From contig NC_092868.1 in assembly GCF_032062135.1 (NCBI RefSeq), positions 44,210,196-44,274,195 of the forward strand: DNA of 64,000 nucleotides. The letters are read 5' to 3'. A model generated the notes under the pieces. That model was not told the origin of the DNA and did not search any database. It saw nothing but the letters and a program-made list of their open reading frames with translations. A program made the position numbers and the translations under genes. Source of the DNA: Pyxicephalus adspersus (Eukaryota; Chordata; Amphibia; Anura; Pyxicephalidae). Below, in pieces: positions 22,687 to 34,669 of the stretch; within the stretch, counting starts at the first letter, position 1; the number at the start of each line of letters is the position of its first letter.

Positions 22687-23759
22687 TGCAAGCGTGTGTA
22701 TTATCTAGCCAACAATTGACAGAATGGCGATTATACTACTTACAAACTTGACCCTTTAGGCCCAATTTGCACATTACACAAAAGGTCTTTATATATGGTA
22801 TTATCTATTAATTAACATAGACAGAAAATGACCAGATTTAGGATATTGCTACAGCTGCTTCATGGAGGGTTTTGGAAAATATTTTGTTGCCATAAGATCC
22901 ACTAAGCTATGCAATTTGAACCCTAGGAGCTCCCCATCAGAAATTCTAGTGCATGCAGTCACTAGGTACAAAGCATTCAGCGATGTATATCTAATTAGCA
23001 TATCACTAGACGGAGCTATTTAAAGGCATATTATCATCAAAACAGTAATGCCCTTGTACTTGGCCTTGGATGTGTGAATTGCAGCTCTTCTGACAGTATG
23101 GAGTATATAGGAAGGGTATGTATGCCTTGAATGGAGGGGGAGATCATGTGGAAAATATATGCACGAAGCAAGTGGGTTCACATCTTCTCCCCATACAAAA
23201 AAACCATTTACGACTAAATTAATGCTCTGAAAATGATGCAAAAACGGAAACAAAAGGAAACTGATTCAGCAAAACACCATTCCCGAATGAGAGATAAAAA
23301 ACTATTCATATTAAAAAAATAAAGTCACAATAACATCAAACAATAAAAATCCTTCAGACCTGGAGTTAGAGTAGGTGGCTAAAATATTCTTGAGCACTTC
23401 ATCTACATCTCTTCTAAAACTGGTACCAAGCTGTTAATAACTCAACAACAATCAAACTTTGTATGTATAATATTCACAATAAAACATTAGTATTAAAATA
23501 CAAATGTTACTGATTTTTTTTTAAAGGGAAAAAAAACCTTGAATTTCTCCCAAGAGCCATGTTAAAGATTTAGAAGTCAGGGTTGGGAGGGGAATATAGA
23601 TAAATAATTTAGCGTAGAGAATAATGAAAAAAAAAACTGTCAGTCTGCCAGCTAGAAGAGGAATAAAAGGGTTTACAAGAATCCTAAGAGTTTCTACAGA
23701 ACCCCCAGGGCTTTAGAAAATAAATCTAGAAAGAGAAAAAGAGTTCAAAAGTATTGTGC
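22687..23759. other. no gene seen
   Basis: AT-rich; several A runs, no exon signals or repeat ends recognised. Confidence 0.4.
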
Positions 23760-24090
23760 TTGAGTAGATTCGAAAGGCGCTGATTAAAATGCGGGAACAA
23801 TGGAAGGTACATTAGCAGAAAAAAAGATGTTGGAGCGTCAGGCCGTCTCTTAAACGTGTATTGCTAATTCACTGGCAGCCTTAAAAAAGGAGCATTTGGT
23901 TATTGAGATATTTCTCTTTCAAAGATAAATAATACTTTACACTCTACTGCAGCCTGCTTTGTATTTTGCAGCCCGAGCGCACTTAAAGACAAATAATGCC
24001 TTGACGTACAGGGACTGTGTGGCGAATGGTTATTTTTCACGGTGGAAATGTGTAAGATGATATTATTATAATGCGAAATGCCTCTACCCA
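23760..24090. promoter_or_regulatory. candidate conserved non-coding element
   Basis: Repeat-free block with GCTGATTAAAATGCGGG, TATTGCTAATTCACTGGC, AAAGATAAATAATAC and GACAAATAATGCC, several of which resemble homeodomain or forkhead sites. Suggested by composition only. Confidence 0.27.
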
Positions 24091-24743
24091 ATGTGAAGAT
24101 GTCTTGGGGAAAAGAAAAAGCTGGAATATTGCATTATAAACTAGTTTTCAGGATGAATAGGTCAGAGACACCAAATCGCGTTGCTTGCCAGGTGTTTGGG
24201 ATGTCTGTTTTCTTCGCAGCTGGGGCTGGTGAAAAAAGAAAATGAACAAAACTACATTTATTCTCAAAGGGGTTGGGGACTTATTTCTCTTGATGGAAAC
24301 CTATAAAGTAATTGGTTTGCTAATAGCGCGCTTCCTGAGCTGTTGCTTATTAAGCTCCCTGTGTTGCTTACCTTTCCATTCTTTGTTGAAGAACTAATAA
24401 ACCTAATAATGCTATGGTGGAAAAATATGACTCTTTTTAATATCACCCATAATGCGATGCTGGTTACCTAAGTAGCCATTCAACAGGCTTAGGAATAGTC
24501 ATGGGGAGGCCTGGAGAGGTTTCCTACCCCAATCCCCCTGTCTGGTTTTGACCCAGAGTTGAATGAGATTTTGAAGGCAGCTATAATACTTCAACAGGAT
24601 AGCAAAGGATGAATAAAAGTTAAGTACTAATGGAAAATGGGGTGAAGCCATTTTTTTACCCAAATCAGCAAATTACAGGTTATAGTTAAAGACAAACTTC
24701 ACCCTATGCTAAACATTTTTTTAGATGGGACTTCTTGGATGAT
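24091..24743. other. no firm gene
   Basis: A strong minus-strand donor motif (GGAAAG|GTAAGC near 24368) is present, but only a 31-nt upstream exon with a poor acceptor could be drawn, so no exon is called. CAAATCGCGTTGCTTGCCAG near 24173 may belong to the preceding regulatory-looking block. Confidence 0.3.
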
Positions 24744-25100
24744 TTAAAGGGGAACTAAAGTCCCACCTAGAACCTAAGTGATTCAAGCAAGTGGTTATTG
24801 CAATAAGGACAGGTGATAGTTATTCTGCTATACCCGTCCTTCCTTGCCTAATCTTCGCCCAGCTGTCTAATTTTGCGGAGCTGCACATGCCAGGAAACCA
24901 TGGCAATCCCGGCATTTCTTGAGTATGACAAAAATGAATGAACTCCTGAGCAACTGTATGAGAATGTTGTCATCCCATCATGACCATTCAAGATAGCAAA
25001 GTTTGTCTAGAGGAAGAAAGGAAGAAAAGAAGAACGAAAATAGTGGTGACCTGCAATGGGTTGGGCATTGGTGAGTATTACAGGTTTAGTTCTGCTTTAC
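24744..25100. mobile_element. TTAA-bounded MITE, type A, copy 2
   Basis: Starts TTAAAGGGGAACTAAAGTCC and ends TTTAGTTCTGCTTTAC, the last base of the right TTAA being mutated. Interior purine tract GAGGAAGAAAGGAAGAAAAG corresponds to those of the copies at 416 and about 35440. Confidence 0.6.
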
Positions 25101-27876
25101 CACCATATGTATGGAAGTTTCCAGTGGTCCAAACTCTATGCAGTAATTTGTTTCTCTAGTTGGTCCAACAAAGTCATATGGCAGATGGAACGTCTGTACA
25201 GTGTACAGTATTCCCCTAATTCTACATAATGAAGAACTAACCTGTGAGGAATGATATATCACCTTCTATCAATTGTGATAATTATGTCAATTCTGTTTTA
25301 ATATTTTGCTATCAGGATTCCTGAGGAATTCAGCATGGAAGAAAGCATGCAGTGCTGATTTGGGGAAAATTACACTTTAAAAGATAGGTCCAGTATTATT
25401 TTACATTTATTTTTTTTTTTTTTATTAATTACCTTTCTTTAAAATCTGGGAAACCATGAAAAGACGGGGATTGTTCTGTGCAAGGTGTTCAGTGGGACAA
25501 GATAAGGGGGATGTATGACCTGCCTGTCCGCTATGGTTCCATGTATGACTTTTGCATCCCCTGTTTCCCAAGAGATCATCCCAAGTTTCCCAAGTTGTCA
25601 CGAGAGCTGATTTCTGCCTGGCTGCAAAAGGCAACCATTGCTCTTTGAAGTATATACTATATTATGTCCGAGTGCTCTGCTTTTAGTGCACAAAATATAT
25701 TTGTCATGAAAGTCTTTTCTTAGTGTCCTTGAACGTCTACATGTTTTTTTGTCATTTAAATTTGGTATATCTTTTAGTCATTGAGGTCAATAACCTAAGC
25801 CTCGTTTCACGTATAGAACGCAGCCCCTTGGGATTTTGTCATTTGCTTTATGCTCTGCCTCTGTGACATGTTTCTTATGGGGGTTTTAATTGAAGCAATC
25901 ACCTTAATTGCCAGCTTTATGAAGGACATACCACTTGCTGTGCAATATGCACCTGGAATTTCTCCTCTGTATACGTGCTGCCAACATGAATGGAAAAAAA
26001 ACCCGTCAGCATTTTTGAAAAAATATGTTCTTAAAAATATCAATGTCAACTGCCCTCATCCTGTAAGACTTGACTAATTAAATAGTAAAATGAGAACAAA
26101 TATATTGAATACATTTATACATTTATAAACCTAGGAGGACTTAGAACTTAAAAAATGCTGACAGGTCTGAAGAGTTGGCACCTGGAGATGTCTACAGATA
26201 CTTACAGCAAAGTGGCATAGCTACAGATCTGAGTCCCAGTAAGATTTTTGACAAGCCCCTACTACCTGATGGAAGGTAAGCACAGCCATGTTAGAACAGC
26301 CATTGTGAAAATATGTGGCTAACAAGTGGAAAATTGTGAGTATATGGGGGTTCATACCAACAATAATACCTGTATGGTGGGGGGGGGGGGATTTGAAATA
26401 TTGTTAATATATGATCAAACGGGTAATTTTTACAACATAACAACAAACGGGCCGTTATAACTATATAGGAGTAACAGACAGACACTTGAGACTATATTTA
26501 GACAACAGACTGGCAAATGTAATTATTATATGAACGGATGGACAATGGATGGAAAACCTTCTTCCAGCCAGTTCCCCACCACCAAATCAATGGTTAACAG
26601 GATCGCATCATAGCTGTAGACAGTGAAGACACTGGAAAATGTACACCATTGTGAAGAAGGCCACTATTTGCCCTCTAGAAAAAAGGACCCAGTCAAAGTT
26701 CTGCATCCCAAGTTCTAAACCATTACTGTAGTAGCTTTCAGCGTCCCTACCTCCACCTGAATGCTGGGCCAGTGGAGCAGCTAACTACATTGATCAATCA
26801 AGGCAACATATGCGCTATAGATTCAGATACATTCAGGTGGAGCAGGGCATTTAATACTGGAAGCTGAAAAAGTTATTTGAAATACTTAGTTCTTTTTGAA
26901 CACTAAATGATTAGGATAATCCTTTTTCCATCATCAGTGACACAGGGCATCAATTGACACAATAAAAAAAAAAAACTGAAAGGTTTTAACCCCACCACAA
27001 TAAGTTCCTACTAACCTGCAGCTGCAGGCACTGTGGAGTAGTTCATCCACAAGTTTTAGTTTAAACAATATGAGCACTGAAAATGTACAAGTTGTTTATT
27101 TGTCTTGGTAGCTTAGTTCACCCATCTCACAGTGGACAATAGAGAAAAAAAATGAAAATGCTAAAACCTACTTAAGAAACAGAACCTAACTTGTCCTTTG
27201 TACTTGGTACATTTTTGCTTAGCTATGGCAAACCAGAAGGTCGAAATGTTTTAATTCTTGTATATTGGAGACATGGGGAACCAATCAAAATGTTTCAATG
27301 TTTTTCTGAAATTGGATGGTGGCAGGCGGTTGCTTCATTCATTTTATGTAAAGGAAGCTGTCAAAAGAATCAAAAACTATGATGACACAAACTACCTGAG
27401 AAACTATATATTCATTGTTCTGTCCAGGCAAAAGAAGGAACAAGTATGAAAAACAAACCTGGCAGATAAATGTGGTGTCATTTAGCAGTTAAGCTGGACA
27501 ATTATTTGATTGACACAATAATGCCTTTTGACAGTTAAACTTCCTGTTTCTGTCAGATCTCTGTCTCTCCATGCTGTGGCTCTAGTATAGCTTTAGGATG
27601 TTTACAGCACAGAACACAAATAATAAAAGCAACATATATGTCAAAGGAAGAAAGCTATTTTTATGTTTTCAAAGCTGAGCGATATGTGTTGCACCATATA
27701 CCAAGCCAAGCCTAGCCATGTTCTGACACTGTTTTGCCTATATCATAACTCAAGTTGAATATCAATATTGTGTAACTGAGATATGTTTTGAGTATCAGCA
27801 ATAATATCTGAAGCCTTATCTGGTGTGGCAAGGCAACACTGCAAGAATCACAGGTGGAACAATTCAGTGTTCATTG
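25101..27876. other. no firm gene; T14 and G12 runs
   Basis: Contains 14 T at 25410-25423 and 12 G at 26379-26390. A plus frame at about 26160-26277 reads GDVYRYLQQSGIATDLS before a good donor GGAAG|GTAAGC but lacks an acceptor; not called. Remaining frames are featureless. Confidence 0.35.
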
Positions 27877-28165
27877 CAGTGCTTCTTGACCTTTTGAACA
27901 GAGGGGAACCCCTTAAAGTAACTCTTCAGGTAACCCCTGCTATAATTATTATATCCTCAACTCAGTACATTAGTTTGGTGTACAATAGAAAGAATGTTCC
28001 CTACATTGCTGGCTGGTGGGAAGAGTGTCACCCTTACAGATATCCAAAAAGATCATTGCTGTCAGTTAAACTGACCTGAGAGGTACAAATTGCTCATTGC
28101 TCCAAGAACCCCTAGCAACCTCTGGAGGACCCCCAAAGTTCCATGGAACCCTGGGTAATGCACAG
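27877..28165. mobile_element. hAT-like MITE, copy A
   Basis: Starts CAGTGCTTCTTGACCTTTTG and runs to a diverged right end near CCTGGGTAATGCACAG. Interior blocks CTGACCTGAGAG, AAATTGCTCATTG and AGAACCCCTAGCAACCTCTG recur in the copy at 53775. No intact target duplication. Confidence 0.6.
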
Positions 28166-28202
28166 TACTATAGACTTCAATGACCTCTTATATTGTCTAT
28201 AT

Positions 28203-28379
28203 TAGGACTATCCAACTCCAGCCCCGAGGGTCATAATTCACACAAATTTTCAGTATTTTTCTAACAGACATTAATGAATTTATTAGGCTATGGTTTACAT
28301 AGCTTTAGAAAATATCTCTGTTTACAATGACCATGGCTTTTATGTGATTCTCTAGGACTGGACTTCAACACCCTTGGAC
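28203..28379. mobile_element. hAT-like MITE with TCCAACTCCAG ends
   Basis: The left end CTATCCAACTCCAGCCCCGA and the right end AGGACTGGACTTCAACACCC are inverted copies with mismatches. The interior AATTTATTAGGCTATGGTTT and CATGGCTTTTATGTG fit a family common in frog genomes. Target duplication not resolved. Confidence 0.55.
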
Positions 28380-29439
28380 CACACTATCACAAATCCGATA
28401 GTAATATAACAATAATATAAAAGCATATGAAAAAAGTGTACAAAGTTAATATATTCCGGCTTACCGGGACACAGGAACATACATGAAGATGACTATGACA
28501 TCAGTATGCTGGTTGTGTTATTGTAATGCTGACTATGAGCAAACAATAGTGAGTAAGACATTTCCTTAAATGTGGTGATATTACATTACCATTACAACAC
28601 ATAATCTATTAGCACTGAATGTGAAGTAATAACAATAAATACATCTATGGCATGAATTTACAATACTATGACATTATAATAATAACTGGCATTACAGAGG
28701 TGATTTTCACATAACAATTGCTAATTCGTCATAACAATCCTGTATATGACATCCTAAAAATATATTATTACTAATTGCAACATCACTATACTGTGCTTTA
28801 ACATATCTATTTAGTAACTAAAGTCCAAATGCTTATCTAAATATGCTTTTCAGTTTACAATCTGGTATGCCTTCATCCTACAGGTTACTGGAACATTTTG
28901 TTAAACAGATTAAGTCTAAGGAAAATCAAAGCAGTGTGGCTATATTGAGATTGTCTGGACCAAGATTAAGCTTAATCCAGACAATCATAAACCTAAATTG
29001 TGAAAATTTTGCAATCAGTAACTGCAAAGGCAAAGCCTTTCTTTCCTTTGTCAACATAAAGCTTAAAATAAAAGTGTATGTCTGGAAAAAATAAAAATCC
29101 AACATCTTGGCAAACCACGAACAGCCATGTTTATCTCTTTAGACATGCTGCAAGAAAAGAATTACACCAAATTTAGTCTAAATGTAGTTATTGAAAAAAA
29201 TACCTTATTCTTCCTGCTGTCTATCATTCCTAGAATAAGGTTGGCCCTCAAAGTCCTCATGTGTGAGATTGTTGGATCCGCAATGTACATAATTACATCA
29301 GTAAGGAGGCATTGTGCAACTGCTAAAGAGCAACGACTTTGTTAGATTGGTCAGCTGGTGATGGAAACCGGCAGTAGCAAGGAATAGGGCAAGTATTTCA
29401 GTCTATTCCTTACCCCTCTAAATTAAACAAGCATTTAAC
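28380..29439. other. no gene; small hairpin at 28949-28986
   Basis: AT-rich. GATTGTCTGGA (28949-28959) pairs with TCCAGACAATC (28976-28986), and the loop holds a perfect palindrome, GATTAAGCTTAATC. Open frames at 28843-29345 have no splice or family support. Confidence 0.4.
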
Positions 29440-29577
29440 CAGGGCAGGTTTGAGGATAGGGCAAAGTGGACAATTGTCTCACCCTACATTCTCCACCAGT
29501 TCAGGGAGATGGAATACTGATTTGCGGCACCCAATTCATATTTGCCCAGGGCCCCATTTGGTCCAAAACTGTCCCTG
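29440..29577. mobile_element. short hAT-like MITE with GGCCCC interior
   Basis: The left end CAGGGCAGGTTTGAGG and right end CCAAAACTGTCCCTG are inverted relative to each other. Flanks CATTTAAC and TATTTAAA agree at six of eight positions, consistent with an aged 8-bp hAT duplication. The interior has GCCCAGGGCCCCATTTGG. Confidence 0.6.
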
Positions 29578-29854
29578 TATTTAAACCTAATACACAAAAG
29601 GAAAGAATGAGAATGCATTAGGCAGGGCATTAGGTAAGGCATTACATTTGTTAATCAAGAAAACCTCTGATTTTTGATCCTTATGAGCCTTCCAATATTG
29701 ACAACATAATTGTAGAGGCAAAGGGCCCATTCTTCTGTTGGACTTTCTGTTTTGCAAGTTCATAATGGCTTACATATGGATTTTTTTCATTTCTGTAGTC
29801 AGAAAGAATCCTCAGTAAACTTTTCATTGATTAGAAAGATGTCGATAGGACCTT

Positions 29855-30560
29855 AAGTTGGTTTATTTTCATCATTTCATATTGTGAAGCCTAATGACTA
29901 ATGCTAAGCATCTCTTTGACACAAAAGGACCAAAAGGGCAACTTGGGTAAATACAGAAAGGTATATAGAAAGACAAGAGCATAAAAGTGTACAGTTGCTA
30001 TATAAGTACAAAGGTGACTATTGGACCTGTAAATTATTGGTGTTCAAAATGTTGGGTTTCATTATGTACAAGTTTGCGGAACCTTTCACTCATTTACTCT
30101 AAAAGTAAAACCTGTCAACCTGTAGTTCAAAATTTTCCCCATTTTTTCTAAAAAAAGGTGATGAATTCAGAGGTTTATGAATCCAGCTGGTTTATTTTCT
30201 AAGTGTGAAGATAATTTCATACTATAGAGTGCAATAACTGATAGCTCTATAACACAAAAGGGCTACAATGGTATGTTGGGTGAATATAGAAAGGTATAGG
30301 GATAGACAAGAGAATCACATCAATGGGTTTTGGAGTTCAAGAGAGTTTATTTTATTATAGAAGTCCAAAAGTTAACTATTGGACCCCTTCATCTTTGGTG
30401 TGACACTTGTCTTTCCCTATATCCCTAAATTTTACTTAATGTCTGCTTTCATTGTTTTAAAGTTTGGGGAAAGTTCTCCCTCGTTTGTTAGAACAGCAAA
30501 ACCTGTCAACTCTTAAAGATGTTCTAACCTTTCCCCATTATTTCTAAAAAAAAAAGTCTC
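29855..30560. repeat. ancient direct duplication, two copies of about 330-370 bp
   Basis: Copy 1 (about 29855-30165) and copy 2 (about 30190-30560) share ordered blocks: TTGGTTTATTTTC / CTGGTTTATTTTC; ACACAAAAGG; AGAAAGGTATA...AGACAAGAG; ACTATTGGACC; AAAACCTGTCAAC; CCCCATT(T)TTTCTAAAAAA. Offsets are about 333 bp in the left part and 391 bp in the right, so one copy gained or lost roughly 58 bp. No TG...CA or inverted termini are evident, so this is a diverged tandem duplication rather than a clear LTR pair. Confidence 0.7.
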
Positions 30561-31327
30561 CAGAGGCAGCGTGGTCTTTAAAGGATATATCTTTGCATGT
30601 GTCTGCACGTTATTTTATTTCACACTACGTCGAGCGGGTACAGAAACAACTGTATAAATGCAAATCATACACTGATCACTTTATTGATCCCATGTTGGAA
30701 AGTGGATATAAAAATGAATAAGCACTTAGGCAATACTTTATATGAAAGCAGTGTGCCAGCTGATTTATCTGTCTTGAAGGTTTAATTAAAAACAGAGATA
30801 AATGCAAAGGTAAAGTGTAAGTGAGATGAGTTTAATGGTGGAATTCAGAGATATTACAGCAATTACTCCATTGCCATGGAATCAAAACGTGAACTGCCCC
30901 ACTCTAACAAGTTTTCCCAATTCAATTTTTAAAATAATTTACATATTTTTTTCGCCATTCATAGATAAAATTTCTAGATGTGCTTTCACATACTCAAAAT
31001 ACTCAAATGAGGGCATGCACAGATTGCCAATCATATCAATGTTACAATGAGATATTTCTTCTACTCCTTTTTGTATGGATTGGTATCTACATAACAGTTT
31101 TGAGAAAAGCAATGTTTGCTGCCTGATTCAGATACTGAATATATAGCCACCTTTTATTTTATAAGTTAATGGTCATTGTGAATTTAAATAATTGTGTTAG
31201 GTAATCCAGCTGTCTTCCCAATTATAAACAGTATATAATAGGAAAGCTTTTATGCAAGGGAGTGAATCAAAAATCATTTATTTGGTTTATCTAAAACCAA
31301 AATAATATATGTGGGTAGTCTTGACAT
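30561..31327. other. no gene seen
   Basis: AT-rich; open frames at 30597-31050 carry no motifs or splice support. Confidence 0.4.
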
Positions 31328-31600
31328 TTAAAGCTGAATTCCCAGGAAAGAAAATTAAGGACAGAATCAAGATTTACACAGCTCTGCACACAACCCATCT
31401 TGTCTCTTCTCCATCTTACTACTGGAGAGTGAAGGGGAGGCATTAGACCGATGAACTCATATTTCTGATGCTCTATTATCCTATCAACATTTTCCATGCA
31501 CTGCAGCACAATTGGTTGGTTCCTTGGCCTGTTTTTTTTTTCTTCCCGAGGTCCAAGATTTGCTCCACTGCAAAAGCCTGATACCAAATCAAATTTACTT
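31328..31600. mobile_element. TTAA MITE, type B, left end (right end unclear)
   Basis: Starts TTAAAGCTGAATTCCCAGGA, the type B terminus, followed by CTTGTCTCTTCTCCATCTTA as in related frog repeats. The right TTAA end could not be fixed. The 111-codon minus frame across it is a by-product. Confidence 0.4.
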
Positions 31601-33401
31601 ATAATAATGGGGATTAAAACATACATCCGATTATGTATTCATTATTAGAAATCTGCATTAATTTATGCCTCCTATATATTTTCAGCTTTATTGTTAGTGG
31701 CAGCTGGTACAGTGCCAACCTTCTGCAAAAGACCCAAAATAACATTTCCACCTCCTGTTTGTGGACCACAAATCGGAAAGTAAAATAATAATGCTCAATT
31801 ACATGTAAATATATATGAAATACACAACATGGTGCAAAACATTACACCATTCATTCTAACCATGTATCAATAAAAATGGAAACTGCCAGGCTTGTCCATG
31901 GAATATTACAGTGTATAGATCATTTTATAGCAATGTGTAAGTTTCCCCCTTAAGAAACTGGGGAACGGGGAGCAATAAAGCACCTTCCTTCCTGCATTAT
32001 TTTTTTACCATTTTTATTGTTCAATAATTTAACCAACTTTCAAATTCATGATGTGTCTAAAATGAATCACAGGAATATTAAAAGTGGGTAGATGCAGAAC
32101 ATAAAAGAAGAGTAAATTTATAAGAGCCGTTAACATGTGGGCAACAATAAACAACACGCTTTATTCCAAGACATGGAAATGTTGCAACATTCTGCTTCTA
32201 TCAAGGTTTTAATATATTATATGAACGCGGCTATAATATTCTTCTAGCTGACTTAGTAAGCTCCATATTTCCTGATATCAGAATGTAATTACTTTAATTT
32301 TACATCCCCAACCTTGAATTAAAAAAAAACTTTAATAATTCTCGTGTCGTACATTATAGAAAGCAATAGTCGACAACCTTTTTTAATCTGATCATCATTT
32401 TTCCAGACTCAGCATTTTAATGTAATGTGAGGTTTATAGGGGGATGTGTTTATCAGGGGCTACAGGCTTCTATAGAACACAGGCAAGGAGTCTCAGATGG
32501 TTTATATGAAATATTTTAGACAGCAAAGCAACAGACATGTAAATGTAATTTATATCAAACCTTAAAATTTACCTAAACTCAGAAAACAAGGGATCCCCAG
32601 GAGGTAGTGCTAATTGAAAAAAATTCCCTTACTCCTGGTGGCCTTTAGTTTTAGCTCTACATTGTACAGGGTGCTATTACACCATGCAATGTAAGCTTGG
32701 CTGTGTGCTAGCCATTGGAGACAGTGTTATACCATCAGTGGCCATTCAATGGCTGAAGAGGATCCCCTATCTCCTAAGTCTGCTGTTGAGCCAGCAGCAA
32801 AGATGGCATCTTCTGAGGATGCAGCAATGATAGGTCCTGCAGGGTGGCTGCATGCAGGTAAGTCTGTGCCATAATTATGATGATTATGGAAGAAGCTCAT
32901 CACCCACCAACAAGTTCAGATCCGCATTAACTGGGGAAAAATACATGCAACGTCATTGCTGGACACTCCTGAAAATGAAAGTTGGCTTTCTAGAAATTTA
33001 GTGTACTCTGAATGACAGACACAAAACAAGACCAGTGAAGTCTGCTCTGCACAATTGTCCGGATCAGTGATGCAGATTATTGAAAGCAGTTAATCAAAAT
33101 AACAGCCAGGCAATCAGCGGGTTTAAAAAGAACAACTGTCAGGGGTAGCCAATGTATTTTGTATGTAAATACACAAACTGTGTTCAGTATATTTGGCAGA
33201 ATACCTTACTGGATACAGTTTTTGATGTTGCTTTGCAAAGTTTTTGTCTGCAAATCACACAAATAGCGGCACTTTGACAATGCTAGGCCACTGCATCACA
33301 ATTTTCAGCAGCATTGTCAACCTGTTGTGTGAGCCCGTTATATCTGGATGCTTAGTTAACTGCTAAGCGTGGTATTTACTGGGCCCTATGAGAAAGTGAT
33401 A
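31601..33401. other. no firm gene
   Basis: About 32365 has a hAT-like start (CAATAGTCGACAACCTTTTT) with no partner. At 32749-32857 a plus frame starts ATGGCTGAAGAGGATCC and reaches a consensus donor CATGCAG|GTAAGTC; it may be a first exon or part of a repeat (see findings). Confidence 0.35.
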
Positions 33402-33440
33402 ATGAGAGAGAGAAGAAGATAGAGAAAGAAAGAGAGAGAT
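33402..33440. repeat. GA-rich microsatellite
   Basis: GAGAGAGAGAAGAAGATAGA followed by further GA units; an imperfect purine repeat. Confidence 0.8.
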
Positions 33441-33814
33441 TCTGATGGAAAACAGCAGCTGAATTGTTCTTTCTTTTGTAAACATTAAGTGCTCCTTAAA
33501 GGTAAAATAAAGGTACATATTTAACATTATTGTGTTAACATAAAGAATTAAAAAAAAATAAAACTGGTCCAGAACACTAAGGGATTTAGAGTAATGGAAT
33601 AAAATAGCTTTTAAGCTGTTACGACCACATATCATGTCATTAGGCTAGTTTGCATTCACAGAAACAATGTGCCATTAAATCTGTTGTACTATTCTATGGT
33701 GGCATTACCAAACACATCTCCCTATTGTTTATACAATACAGAGAGGCCTGTAGCATTAAAATATGCGGAAGGCAGCATGACTTGGTGCACGGACAGACCC
33801 GAGACAAAAGGAGT

Positions 33815-33847
33815 GGGGGGAGGGAGGGGGGAGGGGGGTGGTAGGGG
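33815..33847 (+). other. strong G-quadruplex motif
   Basis: Runs of 6, 3, 6 and 6 G are separated mostly by single A residues (GGGGGGAGGGAGGGGGG and on), meeting the G3+N1-7 rule with one-base loops, the most stable kind. It lies at the upstream edge of the GC-rich island at 33849-34669. Confidence 0.8.
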
Positions 33848-33848
33848 A

Positions 33849-34669
33849 TGTAAGAGTTAAAAGCTAATCTCGGCCGGATGGTAGGAGGAGGAGAGGGTTG
33901 GGCCGGAAACGGAAGAGGAGGAGGGAGGAGAAGGTAAAAGGAGAGTCAAACGGAAGTGAGGCACAGTTTTTGAAAAGAAGAAGTTGCCCACCCTCCCGCC
34001 CCCTTTTTATAGAGGGTAAGGCGGCGGTTGAGGTCTCTGGGGAAGGTAAGAGTGCTAGGTAAATGTTGGTTGGGGGGCACCCAAGGTGGTGGTGAACCCT
34101 CCTTTAAGTATTAAAAGGTGGAGGCCCCGGAGGTGGTACTGGGTTGCCCAGGGGCCAGGTTGGTATGGTGGTTCGAGAACATGTGATGTGTGGTGGCGGA
34201 CTTTACCTTCCGGGACCTGCAACCTAGTCGTTGGTTTTAAAACAAAGAAAGTAAGATGGTTAATTAAAGTGATTATTGGTTTTGGTTATGGTGTTTACTG
34301 TGTTTTGTTTATTTGATTATTTGTTTAAGTGTTATTGGTCTTATTGTTTGTTTGTTTGTTTGTTGTTGGTGTTTATTTGTTGTCTATTTGTTTACGAAAT
34401 ATATTTGGTTATATCTGTTGTATTTATTATGTGCTAATATTTATATGGAGACATAATAATAAGTTATAAAGTTATTTATGTTTATTAATAAACGGCTGCT
34501 TGCCAGCCATTTAAATCCAGATTGTTGTAGTGTATTGTTTTGTGGTAAAGGGGGAAGGCAGGGTCAAGAGGAGTGCTGGCAAGAGAGAGGTATCTGTAAG
34601 TATTTGGTGGGGGGGGAAGGTGAAGGGGCTAGGTACGGGCTACCCTAGTCATGTATGTGTTATATTACA
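33849..34669 (+). promoter_or_regulatory. GC-rich island: possible promoter/first exon or solo LTR
   Basis: Against an AT-rich background this segment is CpG- and G-rich. It has ETS-like sites (GGGCCGGAAACGGAAG, AACGGAAGTGAGG, CTTCCGGGACC), a TATA-like TTTTTATAGAGGG near 34007, GGCGGCGGTTGAGG and then a consensus donor, CTGGGGAAG|GTAAGAG at 34045. That is promoter plus first-exon architecture. Alternatively it begins TGTAAGAG and ends ATTACA, with AATAAA near 34488 and a GT/T-rich stretch holding (TTTG)4-5, as in an LTR, but no target duplication was found. No coding frame is evident. Confidence 0.4.

Noticed and set aside
26160..26277. Protein-like plus frame (GDVYRYLQQSGIATDLS) ending at GGAAG|GTAAGC
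   Set aside because: Donor is good but there is no credible acceptor or start, and the wording of the DNA (GTGGCATAGCTACAGATCTG) resembles an interspersed repeat.
31291..31626. 111-codon minus-strand frame
   Set aside because: Overlaps a type B TTAA MITE; sequence phrases recur in that repeat class.
34160..34185. B-box-like GGTTCGAGAAC
   Set aside because: No A box at the right spacing and no cloverleaf; not a tRNA or SINE.
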